Positions 1 through 8,859 of a stretch of 64,000 nt of DNA are shown here, in pieces (the stretch's first letter is position 1; each line of letters starts with the position of its first letter). The position numbers and the translations under genes are program-made. The notes beneath the pieces are model-generated. The model worked only from the letters and a program-made list of their open reading frames with translations, did not search any database and was not told where the DNA came from. Origin of the DNA: Palsa-504 sp963739615 (lineage in GTDB: Bacteria > Actinomycetota > Actinomycetes > Streptosporangiales > Streptosporangiaceae); the NCBI GenBank assembly GCA_963739615.1, contig CAVUBD010000035.1, positions 62,001 through 126,000 of the forward strand. The letters run 5' to 3'.

Positions 1-169
1 AGCGCGGTCGTGGAGATGCGGGCGGTACCGAGTATTCCGATGCGTAGCGGAGGCACAGTTCAGGCTATGACATGAGGTACCGGCCGAAACAGCGGCCCGT
101 TCCGTACCGGCACGCTGTCGCCTCGTGTTTACCTTCTGTTCAACTTCACGACGCAAGGTGTTACTCTGT

Positions 170-1381
170 GTGGCCGTGAGCTCTTGGGGGGTACAGCCGA
201 GCCAGGACGATGGCCGGGTCGCGCTGGTCAGCGGCGGATCGCGCGGCATCGGCGCCGCCACCGTGCGCAAGCTGGCCGCGGCCGGATGGGACATCAGCTT
301 CTGCTACCGCGGCGACGAGCCGTCCGCCCGCGAGGTCGAGAAGGCCGCGTCCGAACTCGGCGTCCGGGTGACCGCGATCCGGGCGGACGTCACCGACGCC
401 GCCGAGGCCGGGTCCTGGTTCCGCCGGGCCGAAGACGAACTGGGCCCGGTGACGGCGGTGGTGAGCTGCGCGGGGATAACCAGGGACCGGCCGCTGCACC
501 TGATGGCCGGCGACGACTGGCGCACGGTGATCGACGCCGGCCTGGACGGCGTGGGCCAGCTGTGCCGGGCCGCCGTGTCCGCCATGACGAAACGGCGATC
601 GGGCCGGATCGTGCTGGTGTCATCGGTGTGCGCGGCGTATGACCACGCCGCGGGCGGCGGCATCATCGCCCGGCCCGGGATCGCCGGGTTCGTCAAGGCC
701 CTGGCCGGCCAGACGAGCCGGCTCGGAGTCCAGGTCAACGCCGTGGTCCCCGGCCCGGCCGCCCACGACATGGCCGCGATCGTGCCGGAACGGGGCCGCC
801 CCGACCTGACCGAGACGATCGCGCTGCGCCGGTTCGGTGACGCCGCGGCCGTCGCCGAACTGGTCGCGTTCCTGCTCTCCGGGCCCGCCGCCGGCATCAC
901 CGGCACCGTCCTGGAAGCGCACAGCGCCATCTCCCTGTTAGCCGCCGCCGCACGTCCCCGCCATCCCGGCCGCGGGAACCCAGGCCCGTTCGGATTAAAA
1001 AACAATCTTTTATCCCGAACGGGCCGTCGTGTTACGCTCCGGGCCCGTTACCCCTGGGAGGTCAGCCGACGCAGCCCACTGCGGCGCAGCCGGAGGCCGC
1101 CGGTCAGGGCAAGCAGCGCCCCGGCGCCGATGACCGCCAGCCACGGCAGCGGTGAGCCTGGACCGTGCGGCGCGGTGCCGCCGAAGCCGGTGTTCAAGCC
1201 ACCCGTGGGCGGCTGGCCGGCCCCGACGGCATCCACCAGGTTGACTATTTCAAGGCCGGTGGAGCCGTCGATGACGACCTCCGTATGGACGGTGTCCCCG
1301 ACGAGCGTGACGGGCAGGCTCGCCTGCCCGCTGGGCCCGGTCGCGGACATGGTCCAGGTGCCAGGCGGGATAGGGGCGTAG
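170..1381 (+). CDS. Degenerate SDR-family oxidoreductase with antisense C-terminal extension
   Basis: The first ~260 residues are a short-chain dehydrogenase/reductase of the FabG type: a cofactor loop SGGSRGIGAA near the N-terminus and SCAGITRD in place of NNAG. The Ser of the active site is present (VLVSSV), but the YxxxK motif is gone: the aligned stretch reads GIIAR, so Tyr is Gly and Lys is Arg. Classical reductase activity is therefore doubtful; a structural or regulatory role is possible. The Rossmann fold ends around base 950, yet the frame stays open to 1381 across a hairpin and over the 3' half of the convergent DUF4397 gene. That suggests a lost stop or a small frameshift near 940, where a TAG lies in another frame. 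Start chosen at GTG 170 (AAGG 11 bases upstream); in-frame GTGs at 125 and 176 are alternatives. Confidence 0.65.
   Translation: MAVSSWGVQPSQDDGRVALVSGGSRGIGAATVRKLAAAGWDISFCYRGDEPSAREVEKAASELGVRVTAIRADVTDAAEAGSWFRRAEDELGPVTAVVSCAGITRDRPLHLMAGDDWRTVIDAGLDGVGQLCRAAVSAMTKRRSGRIVLVSSVCAAYDHAAGGGIIARPGIAGFVKALAGQTSRLGVQVNAVVPGPAAHDMAAIVPERGRPDLTETIALRRFGDAAAVAELVAFLLSGPAAGITGTVLEAHSAISLLAAAARPRHPGRGNPGPFGLKNNLLSRTGRRVTLRARYPWEVSRRSPLRRSRRPPVRASSAPAPMTASHGSGEPGPCGAVPPKPVFKPPVGGWPAPTASTRLTISRPVEPSMTTSVWTVSPTSVTGRLACPLGPVADMVQVPGGIGA
983..1025. terminator. Hairpin, likely bidirectional terminator
   Basis: Perfect 11-bp arms (GGCCCGTTCGG at 983-993 and its complement at 1015-1025) enclose a 21-nt AT-rich loop. 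It sits between the SDR domain (+) and the DUF4397 gene (-), the normal place for a shared terminator. The core CGTTCGG/CCGAACG recurs in hairpins near 23.6 kb and 58.2 kb. Confidence 0.7.
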
Positions 1382-1716
1382 GCACTTACCGAACCGGACG
1401 ACGCGTGGGACGCGATGTCCCCAGCCGCGCCCGGCGCGCAGCTGCAGTGGAACTTCACGCTGTTCTGGTTAGCGGCCTGGATCACCCGGACCAGGGATTT
1501 GGACGCTGGCGTGGTCAGGCTGTCATTGATGATCTTAAGTTGCGCCGCCTGGCCCGCCGCGCGAAGGGCCGTCACCGTGTAGGAACGGCCAGCCTGCACC
1601 GTGACCTTGGCGGACAGGACAGGCTGACTCGCCGCGGAAGACCCGGCGGCTCGCATCTTGACGCTGTAGTCTCCGGCGTCAGTGACCTTATAGGGCGATA
1701 CCGTTCCGTAGGTGAC
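1048..1716 (-). pseudogene. DUF4397-domain surface protein, 5'-truncated
   Basis: The reading frame encodes the second half of a DUF4397 (Ig-like, cell-surface) domain and a typical exported C-terminus: a Pro/Gly linker, a hydrophobic helix (PWLAVIGAGALLAL) and a basic tail, as in wall- or membrane-anchored proteins. Homology-like sequence (VTYGTVSPY, then DAGDYSVK) continues in frame upstream of the only usable ATG at 1656, up to about base 1716. There it stops with no start codon or signal peptide. The gene has therefore lost its 5' third. The break coincides with the start of an open frame on the opposite strand, so a deletion or rearrangement junction is the simplest reading. Confidence 0.6.
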
Positions 1717-1796
1717 CGACCGCGCCCGAGCTGCTGGCCCAGCTGACCAGCACGCCCGTTCACCCGGACCGCGGCGACGACTCGCCCACCCAGACC

Positions 1797-2465
1797 GTGC
1801 TGCTGCGCACCTGGCGCCCGCCCGCGCCCGCGCCCGGCCTCCCCGTCGCTTCCGCCCCCCCGCCGCGGCGCCCGGCCCGGCGGGCGGTCGCGCTGTCGGT
1901 GGCCGCCCTGGCCGTGGTCGGCGGCACCGTGCTCGGGTTCACCCTGAGCGGCCGGCCGGCCACCACGCCGTCCGCCGCCGCCCCGCGGGCCGCCCCGGTC
2001 CCCGCCCGGAGCCGCCCCCCGGCCCCGGCCCCGGCCCCGCGGCGGACTCCGGCCCGCACCAGCCCGCCGGCCGTGGCCCTGGTCACGGCCCGGCCCAGCC
2101 CGGCCCGCAGGCCCCCGAGCCCGGCCGTCAGCCCGCCGGCGACCGCCGTGCCTGCGCCGCCGGTGTTCGCCGCGGGCGCCTACACCGGGATGAGACCGTC
2201 GCAGATCACCTTCAACGCCGGCTCGGGCGACATGGTGACGGGCATCACCTGGACCGCCTGGAAGGCCGCCGGAGCGACCGGTGCCGGCCGGTCCGGCATT
2301 GATATCTGCCTCCCGGGCTGCGTTCAGGCCCCCGCGGACGTGGTGCCGGCCACGGTCGTGCTCGCTGATCCGGTGCACGGCCGGTTCACGCAGCTGACCG
2401 TGACCAGGCAGGGCTCCACCGTGACCTACACCTACCCCGCGACCTGGCCCGTCAGCGCGTCGTAG
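1797..2465 (+). CDS. Membrane-anchored Pro/Ala-rich protein, probably 5'-truncated
   Basis: The protein has a short cytoplasmic part, one transmembrane helix (AVALSVAALAVVGGTVLGF, about residues 30-50), a ~70-residue Pro/Ala/Arg-rich spacer and a C-terminal extracellular domain containing GMRPSQITF, GITWTAW and a CLPGC pair. The function is unknown. GTG 1797 is the first start, but the same frame is open and protein-like back to 1716 (PELLAQLTS..DDSPTQT), immediately after a TGA at 1713. The native N-terminus is therefore probably missing, the mirror image of the truncated DUF4397 gene that ends at the same point on the other strand. Confidence 0.5.
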   Translation: MLLRTWRPPAPAPGLPVASAPPPRRPARRAVALSVAALAVVGGTVLGFTLSGRPATTPSAAAPRAAPVPARSRPPAPAPAPRRTPARTSPPAVALVTARPSPARRPPSPAVSPPATAVPAPPVFAAGAYTGMRPSQITFNAGSGDMVTGITWTAWKAAGATGAGRSGIDICLPGCVQAPADVVPATVVLADPVHGRFTQLTVTRQGSTVTYTYPATWPVSAS

Positions 2466-2500
2466 GCCACCCGCTCACCAGCCCTCGGTAAGCCGCCCGC

Positions 2501-2590
2501 GTGATCCCAGTGCGCGCCGTGATCCCAGTGCGCGCCGTGATCCCAGTGCGCGGCGTGATCCCAGTACGCGCCGTGATCCCAGTGCCCAGG
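2501..2590 (+). repeat. Five tandem 18-bp repeats
   Basis: Five head-to-tail copies of GTGATCCCAGTGCGCGCC lie between the 3' end of the membrane protein gene and the convergent oxidoreductase gene; copies 3-5 carry one to a few substitutions. The array is outside recognisable coding sequence. Length variation by slippage is likely. Confidence 0.9.
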
Positions 2591-2619
2591 CCTACCCGGG
2601 CCGGAGCCCTATCAGGCGC

Positions 2620-3603
2620 TCACGGCGTGAAGACGATCCGGCCCACCGTGTCGCCGTCGGCGAGCCGCTGCAGCCCGCGCGCCACCTCTTCCAGGCCGAG
2701 CCGCTCGCCGACCAGGGGCCGGATCGCGCCGTCGCTGACGAGCTTGGTCAGCTGGGCGTGGGCGTCCCGGATGGCCTGCGGCTCCTTGGTCTGGTACAGC
2801 CCCCAGTGCAGGCCCACGATCGAGTAATTCTTGATCAGCGCGTGGTTCAGTGCAGCCGACGGGATCTGGCCGCTGGCGAACCCCACCACCAGGATCCGGC
2901 CCTCGAAGGCGACGCACTTAGTCGACTGGGTGTACGCGCCCCCGCCCACCGAGTCGTAGATCACGTCGGCGCCGCGGCCGCCGGTGACGTCCTTGACCAC
3001 CGAGACGAAGTCCTGACTGCGCCGGTCGATCACCACGTCCGCGCCGAGGGCGCGCGCCACCTCGGCCTTGCGCTGGCCGCCGACGACGCCGATGACCCGG
3101 GTCCCGGCGGCCTTGCCGAGCTGGACGGCGCCGCTGCCGACCCCGCCGGCCGCGGCCTGGACGAGCAGCGTCTCGCCCGCGGCGAGCTGGGCCCGCCGGT
3201 GCAGCCCGAACCATCCGGTCTGGTAGGTGATGAAGAACGCGGCGGCCTCGGCGTCATCGAGGCCGCCCGGGGCGGGCAGGATGACGTCCGCGTTCATCAG
3301 GGCGAGCTCGGCGAAGGCACCGTAGGGCAACGCGGGCGTGCCGATGACACGGTCGCCCGGGGCGAATCCGGTCACGTCCGGGCCGGCCGCCACGACCTCG
3401 CCACACAGCTCGATGCCCGGCGTGAACGGCAGCGGCGGGCGGACCTGGTATTCGCTGCGGCACATCAGCACGTCGGGGAAGTTGGCCGCGGCGGCGCGGA
3501 CCCGCACAAGCACCTGGCCGGGCCCGGGTTCGGGATCGGGGACCTCGGCCAGCGTCAGCACGTCCTGCGGCTCGCCGATCTGCTGTACCTGCCATGCCCT
3601 CAT
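2620..3603 (-). CDS. NADPH:quinone oxidoreductase (zinc-independent MDR family)
   Basis: This is a 327-residue medium-chain dehydrogenase/reductase. It begins MRAWQVQQIGEP, has the GroES-like catalytic domain (PGIELCGEVV, GDRV), then the nucleotide-binding loop AAAGGVGSGAVQLGKA near residue 150. The structural-zinc cysteines are absent, as expected for QOR/crotonyl-type members that reduce quinones or enoyl thioesters with NADPH. The start ATG (3601-3603) overlaps the TGA of the upstream SDR gene (ATGA), so the two are translationally coupled. Together they look like an oxidation/reduction module for lipid or ketone substrates; the actual substrate cannot be read from sequence. Confidence 0.88.
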   Translation of the reverse strand: MRAWQVQQIGEPQDVLTLAEVPDPEPGPGQVLVRVRAAAANFPDVLMCRSEYQVRPPLPFTPGIELCGEVVAAGPDVTGFAPGDRVIGTPALPYGAFAELALMNADVILPAPGGLDDAEAAAFFITYQTGWFGLHRRAQLAAGETLLVQAAAGGVGSGAVQLGKAAGTRVIGVVGGQRKAEVARALGADVVIDRRSQDFVSVVKDVTGGRGADVIYDSVGGGAYTQSTKCVAFEGRILVVGFASGQIPSAALNHALIKNYSIVGLHWGLYQTKEPQAIRDAHAQLTKLVSDGAIRPLVGERLGLEEVARGLQRLADGDTVGRIVFTP

Positions 3604-4403
3604 CGGATACCTCGCTCCACTTCCTCGATGCGCTGCTGCATCCGGTTCATCCCGCGCAGCCACTTGTCGGTGTCCCCGGCCCGCAGCTCGTAGTATCCGC
3701 GCACCTCCGGGTGCGGCAGGACGAGGAACCCGCTGTCGGCCAGGCGGGCCAGCAGCGTTTCGGCGACCTGCTCGGGCTCGATCGCGGCGTCCTTGAGCAC
3801 GACCTGGCCGGCCTGCCCCGACTCGGCCAGCATGTTCGTCCTTACGCCTTGCGGGCAGATGCAGTGCACGGTGAGGCCGCGATGGGCGTAGGTCGCGGCC
3901 AGCCACTCGGCGTAGCTCTCGGCCGCGTGCTTGGTCACCGAGTAGGGCGCCGATCCCAGCATGGTGAGCAGCCCGGCCGCCGACGCGGTCACGACGAAGC
4001 AGCCGTCGCCGCGCTCCAGCCACTGCGGGAGCAGTTCCCGCGACGCCCGGACGTGGGCCATCACGTTGACCTCCCAGGCCCGCTGCCAGGTCGCGTCCGG
4101 CGTCTGCGGGCCGGTGCCCGCCGCGATGCCGGCGTTGGAGCAGTAGATGTCGATCCAGCCGAGGTGCTGGCGGGCGGCCGAGATGAGATCCCGCACACCC
4201 TGCTCGGTGGCGACGTCCCCGGCCACGGCGTAGCCGCCGGTCTGCTCGGCCACCGCCGCGGCGGCGTCCGCGTCCAGATCGTTGATCACGACCCGCGCGC
4301 CCGCCGCGGCCAGCCCGCGGGCCAGGGCGCGGCCGATCCCCGCGCCGCCGCCGGTGATGACAACTCCGGCTCCGTCGATAATCGTCACCCGCAACCCCGC
4401 CAT
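3600..4403 (-). CDS. SDR-family oxidoreductase
   Basis: Intact short-chain dehydrogenase of 267 residues. The NAD(P)-binding loop TGGGAGIGRALA is at ~residues 18-29, the NAG motif reads CSNAGIA, and the catalytic Ser and YxxxK are present (TASAAG, then YSVTK at ~150-160). A conserved Asp pair (NDLDAD) after strand 2 hints at NAD preference. It is the first gene of a two-gene operon with the quinone oxidoreductase, joined by a 4-base overlap. The C-terminal ~50 residues are charged and extend beyond the core fold, as in SDRs annotated near acyl-CoA metabolism genes. Confidence 0.88.
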   Translation of the reverse strand: MAGLRVTIIDGAGVVITGGGAGIGRALARGLAAAGARVVINDLDADAAAAVAEQTGGYAVAGDVATEQGVRDLISAARQHLGWIDIYCSNAGIAAGTGPQTPDATWQRAWEVNVMAHVRASRELLPQWLERGDGCFVVTASAAGLLTMLGSAPYSVTKHAAESYAEWLAATYAHRGLTVHCICPQGVRTNMLAESGQAGQVVLKDAAIEPEQVAETLLARLADSGFLVLPHPEVRGYYELRAGDTDKWLRGMNRMQQRIEEVERGIR

Positions 4404-4468
4404 CGCCGCCGATCCGGGCAGGTCATGACGAACGGAGCCCGGGTATCCCTGGCAGGTTACCGTGACGT

Positions 4469-4888
4469 TTACCTGACGTCATGCCTGGCGGCGCGGCCCT
4501 GGCTGATCAGGGCGGTCGCGGCCGAGATGAGCTGATCGATCCCGAGCGGCTTTTCCAGGTACTGATACGCGCCGCCGAGCAGCGCGGCCACACCCACTCC
4601 CGCCCGGGTGACGTGCGCGGTCACCAGCGCGACCGGGAGCGAAGGAGCCACCTGCCGCAGTGCGTCAAGCAGCTCGAGGCCGGTCATGCCCGGCAGCTCG
4701 ATGTCGGTCAGCACCAGGTCCCAGTGCTCGTCGGCCGCCAGCCGGAGCGCTACCACGGGATCGGCCGTGTGCGTGACCTCGAACTGCCCCCGGTGGGCCA
4801 GGACATAGACGGCGAACAGGGCGGCGTCGGGATCGTCTTCGACGACGAGGATGCGGCCGCGTGCGGCCGCCGGGCTGGTGGTACTCAT
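4469..4888 (-). CDS. Single-domain response regulator (CheY-like receiver)
   Basis: A 139-residue stand-alone receiver: acidic pair VEDDPD at ~17-20, phospho-acceptor Asp in LVLTDIELPG (~60), the switch Thr in LVTAHV and the Lys in LEKPLG. No output domain follows. It lies just downstream of the OmpR-type regulator and multi-sensor kinase on the same strand, with 66 bases between, so it is a plausible second phosphoryl acceptor for that kinase. Confidence 0.85.
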   Translation of the reverse strand: MSTTSPAAARGRILVVEDDPDAALFAVYVLAHRGQFEVTHTADPVVALRLAADEHWDLVLTDIELPGMTGLELLDALRQVAPSLPVALVTAHVTRAGVGVAALLGGAYQYLEKPLGIDQLISAATALISQGRAARHDVR

Positions 4889-4954
4889 GCGCTCTAATGT
4901 GCCGCAGCCGCCTGCGCCGCCTCGTTGCCGCCTTGGTGCAGGACGGTTGCGAGC

Positions 4955-5668
4955 TCACCGGGAGGCGGGCGGCGGGGGCACGTACCGGTAGCCGAACCCC
5001 CTGACCGCCTCGATCGAGGATCCGGCTCCGCCCCCCTCGGCGTCCTGGCCGAGCTTGCGGCGCAGCCGCATGACGCCGAACTTGACGCGTTCCGGGCCCA
5101 CCCCCAGCGGGTCGTTCCAGGCCAGGTTGAGCAGCTGTTCGGGGGCCAGGGTCTGGCCCGGGTGCCGGACCAGCGCGGCCACAAGCCGGTATTCGGTGGG
5201 GGTCAGCGCGACCGGCGCGCCGCCCACGCTGACCTCCCGCGATTCGAAGTTCACCTGCAGGTTGCCGTCGTCGTAGACTGCGGCGTGGTCCTGGGCGGTC
5301 CGCGGCCGCCGCAGCAGCGCCTCTACCCGCGCGGCCAGTTCGCGGTTGCCGAACGGCTTGGTCAGGTAGTCATCGGCGCCGCCGTGCAGCCCGCGCACCT
5401 TGTCGGCCTCGTTCCCGTGCGCGGTCAGGATGAGCACGGGCACGTCGCTCAGATCGCGGATGCGCTCAAGTACCCCCCAGCCGTCGAGCGTCGGCAGCCC
5501 GATGTCCAGGACGACCAGGTCGGGCCGGTCGCTGTGAAACGCGCGCAGGCCCTCCCGCCCGTCGGACGAGCTGGCCACGTCGAAACCACTGCGGGCCAGC
5601 ACAGTGCGGATGCCGAGGGAGATGTCCTGGTCATCCTCGATGACCAGGACCCGCCCCTTAACCGTCAT
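4955..5668 (-). CDS. OmpR/PhoB-family response regulator
   Basis: Receiver domain (VIEDDQD, phospho-acceptor in LVVLDIGLP, LTAHG, TKPFG) followed by a winged-helix DNA-binding domain (ALTPTEYRLVAALVRHPG, then RRKLG and VRGFGYRYVPP). The length (237 residues) is standard. ATG 5668 is preceded by AAGGGG at a good distance; an ATG at 5683 in the same frame is possible. Either way its start lies inside the 3' end of the kinase gene, so kinase and regulator are translationally coupled partners. Target genes are unknown. Confidence 0.88.
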   Translation of the reverse strand: MTVKGRVLVIEDDQDISLGIRTVLARSGFDVASSSDGREGLRAFHSDRPDLVVLDIGLPTLDGWGVLERIRDLSDVPVLILTAHGNEADKVRGLHGGADDYLTKPFGNRELAARVEALLRRPRTAQDHAAVYDDGNLQVNFESREVSVGGAPVALTPTEYRLVAALVRHPGQTLAPEQLLNLAWNDPLGVGPERVKFGVMRLRRKLGQDAEGGGAGSSIEAVRGFGYRYVPPPPASR

Positions 5669-7757
5669 GCCCCGCCCCTTCATCGTGGCCCGCCACGCCC
5701 GGCGCCGGCAGGAAGACGCTGAACGTGCTGCCGCGGCCCAGGGTGCTGTCCACCTCGACGTGCCCGCCGTGCATCTCGACCAGGACCTTGACGATGGACA
5801 GGCCGAGGCCGGTGCCCGGCAGCCCCGCGGTGCGCGCGTTAGAGGCCCGGACGAAGCGGCTGAAGAGCTGCCCGGCCTCGTCGGGGGGAATGCCGATGCC
5901 GGAGTCGGTGACATCGATCCGCCAGGTGCGCCCGTCGCATGCCGCCCTCACCTGGACGCGAGAGTTCCGGTTCGAGAACTTGACGGCGTTGGCGATCAGG
6001 TTGTCCATCACCTGCATCAGCCGCCGCTGGTCGCCCGGCACAGCCGGGCCAGGTCCGGTCCTGATGTCGATGGTGACGCCCTGCTTGGCGGCGCTGGCCG
6101 ATGCGGAACTGACCGCCTCGGCGGTGAGGTCGGGGACGGAAACCGGCGCCAGGTCCAGTGGCAGCGCGCCGGCTTCGAGCCGGTCCAGCATGAGCAGGTC
6201 GCCCACCAGCCGGTGCAACCGGTCGGCGTTGCGCTCGATGATGTCGAGAAAGCTGAGGCCCTCCGGGGTGAGCCCGCCTGCTTCGCCCCTGATCAGCTCG
6301 CTGAAGGAGACGATCGAGGTCAGCGGCGTGCGCAGTTCGTGCGACACGATGGCCAGGAACTGGTTCCTGGCCTCGTCGAGCTTGCGCAGCCGGCGGTTCT
6401 GCTCGGCGAGCTGCTGCTGGGCCTGCTCGGCCAGCCGGCGGGCGGCGAGCTCGGCTTCGAGTACCTGCTGGCGCTGCCCTTCGAGCGCGACGCGTTCCGA
6501 CATGTCCCAGGCCAGCCACAGGTCGCCGCGGAAGCGGTCGTCGACGAGGACCGGCCAGTAGTCGCATTCGAAGGTGCGGCCGTTCGCGCCAGGCATCTGC
6601 TCGCCGGTCATCGGCTGCCTGGCCCCGGACACCTCGGCCACCCGCCGGGTGAACGCGGCGGGATCGGCGAACACGTGCGCGATCCGGCGCACCATCGAGG
6701 CCGCGGAGGCGCCGATCAGCTGCTCGGGCTGCTCGACGCCGAACATGGGGCCGAAGCTCCGGCTGAGGTGCGTGATCAGGCCCTGCTCGTCGGTGATGAC
6801 GATGCCGGGGATCGCCGCGGCGATCAGGCAGTTGAGCCGTTCGGTCTGGTCCGCCAGCGCGGCGTGGGAGCGCTCGATCTCGCTGAGATCCCGCAGGAAG
6901 CCGCAGAAAACGGTGTGGGCATCGACGGTTACCTGCACCGGGCTCAGCTCGACGATGCGCTCGGTGCCGTCGGCGCGCAGCAGCGGCACCCGCATCTGAC
7001 CGGTGAACTCCTCTGGATCGCCGGTCGCCAGGTAGGTCCGGATGTGCTCGCTGAACCGCGGCCGGTCCCGTTCCGGGATGAGGAGCTGCGACATCTCCTG
7101 GCCGAGCACGTCGTCGCGCCGGTAGCCGGAGAGCTCTTCTGCCGCGGGATTGAATTCGATCAGGCGGCAGCTGGCGTCCATGGCCATGATCGCCTCAGGG
7201 GACCCGGCGATGAGCGCCCGGGTCAGCGTCTGCCGTTCCGCTAGCCGGGCCGCGTCGCCGGCGTGGCGGATCTGCGTCGCCACCATGGCGGCCACCGCGT
7301 GCGCCGTGGCGCGGATCTCCTCGTCCCAGCTGGCCGGGTCGCCGATCAGGGCCAGGGCGCACAGGCACTGACCGCCGACCGGCACCGAGTACGCCAGCAG
7401 CGCGCTGGTGGCCAGCCCGCCGGACTCCACCGTCACCTGAACGGGGGCGGCGGCGGCCGCGTCCCGCTGGGTCAGGGTCAGCGCGCCGATCTTGGCGAGC
7501 AGCGCGGGATCGAAGGCGCCGCGCGGATGCATCGCCAGCACGGTGACGGGCTGCACCGCCGACGGCCGGAAGGCCAGCGCGGCGCGAACGCCGGAGATGG
7601 TCACCAGCCGGGCCAGCACGGCCGGAAGCGCGCCGAGCGCCGTGTCGTCGCGCAGGATCTGCCCGACGGCGAAGTCGAGCACGGCCGCCGCCGAACCGCC
7701 CTGGCTCACCTGGTTTGCCGCCAGATCCGGGCCAGCCCTGGCCCGCGGTGCCCCCAT
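5658..7757 (-). CDS. GAF-PAS-PAS hybrid-sensing histidine kinase
   Basis: A soluble sensor kinase of ~700 residues with no transmembrane segment. It has a GAF-like domain (~residues 10-150), PAS1 (~175-285, EAIMAMDASCRLIEFNPAAEE), PAS2 (~300-415, GIVITDEQGLITHLSRSFG), a coiled-coil linker rich in Gln/Leu, HisKA (FLAIVSHELRTPL), then HATPase with N box NLIANAVKFSN and G boxes DSGIGIP and GTGLGLSIV. A cytoplasmic signal such as redox, light or a small ligand is likely. ATG 7757 has a purine-rich GGGGGCAGG upstream; ATG 7799 has none. It overlaps its regulator gene by 11 bases and is divergent from the ABC exporter genes. Confidence 0.9.
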   Translation of the reverse strand: MGAPRARAGPDLAANQVSQGGSAAAVLDFAVGQILRDDTALGALPAVLARLVTISGVRAALAFRPSAVQPVTVLAMHPRGAFDPALLAKIGALTLTQRDAAAAAPVQVTVESGGLATSALLAYSVPVGGQCLCALALIGDPASWDEEIRATAHAVAAMVATQIRHAGDAARLAERQTLTRALIAGSPEAIMAMDASCRLIEFNPAAEELSGYRRDDVLGQEMSQLLIPERDRPRFSEHIRTYLATGDPEEFTGQMRVPLLRADGTERIVELSPVQVTVDAHTVFCGFLRDLSEIERSHAALADQTERLNCLIAAAIPGIVITDEQGLITHLSRSFGPMFGVEQPEQLIGASAASMVRRIAHVFADPAAFTRRVAEVSGARQPMTGEQMPGANGRTFECDYWPVLVDDRFRGDLWLAWDMSERVALEGQRQQVLEAELAARRLAEQAQQQLAEQNRRLRKLDEARNQFLAIVSHELRTPLTSIVSFSELIRGEAGGLTPEGLSFLDIIERNADRLHRLVGDLLMLDRLEAGALPLDLAPVSVPDLTAEAVSSASASAAKQGVTIDIRTGPGPAVPGDQRRLMQVMDNLIANAVKFSNRNSRVQVRAACDGRTWRIDVTDSGIGIPPDEAGQLFSRFVRASNARTAGLPGTGLGLSIVKVLVEMHGGHVEVDSTLGRGSTFSVFLPAPGVAGHDEGAGHDG

Positions 7758-7950
7758 AAGCCTGCCCCCGCACGCTCGCTTGCCCCCCGTGCCCAGCATC
7801 CTATGGCACAGATAGTCATCAATCCAACGCTGACGGTTACAGGCGGAAAGCGGCCGCGGAAAAGGAGTAAGATCAGCGGTCGTGGTTTCCGGCCGCCTCC
7901 GTGTTCCTCTGGCGGCGCGGTTCGAGCGCCTTCTTCAAGGGGACGCCGGC

Positions 7951-8859
7951 ATGATCGAGGTCGACCATCTCAGCAAGCGCTTCGGCGCCGTCACCGCGGT
8001 GGACGACCTGAGCTTCACGGTCCGCCCGGGCCGTGTGACCGGGTTCCTCGGCCCGAACGGCGCGGGCAAGACCACCACGATGAAGATCATCCTGGGCCTG
8101 GACGCCCCGACCTCGGGCCGGGCCCTGGTTCAGGGTCGCTCGTACGCCCAGCTCGTCCGCCCGCTGCACCGGGTCGGCGCGCTGCTCGACGCGACCGCCC
8201 TGCACGGCGGCCGCACCGCCAGGGACCACCTGCTCTCGGTCGCGCAGAGCAACGGGATCGGGCGGCCCCGGGTCACCGAGGTGCTCCGGCTGACCGGGAT
8301 GGACGCGGTGGCGAAGCGGCGGGTCAAGGGCTACTCGCTCGGCATGAAGCAGCGGCTCGGCCTGGCCGCCGCGCTCCTCGGCGATCCGCCGGTCCTGATG
8401 TTCGACGAGCCGGTCAACGGTCTGGACACCGAGGGCATCCACTGGATCCGCCAGTTCTTCAAGGCGCTGGCCGCCGAAGGCCGCACCGTGCTGGTCTCCA
8501 GCCACCTGATGACCGAGATGGCGCTGACCGCCGACCACCTGATCGTCATCGGCCGCGGCCGGCTGCTCGCCGACCTGCCCACCGCCGAGCTCATCGCCTC
8601 GAGCGCGCGCCGCGACGTGCTGCTCCGCTCGCCCCGCGCGGCCGAGCTCGCCCCGCTCCTCACTGCCCGCGGCGCGGCCGTCACCCCGCAGCCCGACGGT
8701 GCCCTCGTCGTGACCGGCCTGGACGCGGCCGCGGTCGGCGAGCTGGCCGCGGCGCACGGCCTCGCCCTGCACGCGCTGGTGCCCAGGCAGGCCTCCCTCG
8801 AGGACGTCTACCTGGACCTCACCGGCGAAAGCGTCGACTACCGGGCGCCGGTCACATGA
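7951..8859 (+). CDS. ABC transporter ATP-binding protein
   Basis: ATPase subunit of an ABC-2 type exporter. Walker A is GPNGAGKTTT (~residue 40), the signature is YSLGMKQRLG, Walker B is VLMFDEP, then the D-loop and switch His (SSHLM). The C-terminal ~80 residues resemble the DrrA/CcmA-like extension. ATG 7951 has AAGGGG nine bases upstream and begins with the family-typical MIEVDHLSKRFG; an in-frame upstream start exists but lacks a ribosome site. The stop overlaps the permease start (ATGA). Confidence 0.92.
   Translation: MIEVDHLSKRFGAVTAVDDLSFTVRPGRVTGFLGPNGAGKTTTMKIILGLDAPTSGRALVQGRSYAQLVRPLHRVGALLDATALHGGRTARDHLLSVAQSNGIGRPRVTEVLRLTGMDAVAKRRVKGYSLGMKQRLGLAAALLGDPPVLMFDEPVNGLDTEGIHWIRQFFKALAAEGRTVLVSSHLMTEMALTADHLIVIGRGRLLADLPTAELIASSARRDVLLRSPRAAELAPLLTARGAAVTPQPDGALVVTGLDAAAVGELAAAHGLALHALVPRQASLEDVYLDLTGESVDYRAPVT

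Noticed and set aside
2620..4023. 467-codon frame over the oxidoreductase
   Set aside because: The N-terminal 140 codons are the shadow of the SDR gene; MDR homology starts at 3603.
5604..7244. 546-codon plus-strand frame
   Set aside because: Antisense of the sensor kinase; Gly/Arg/Gln-rich composition typical of GC-rich shadows.
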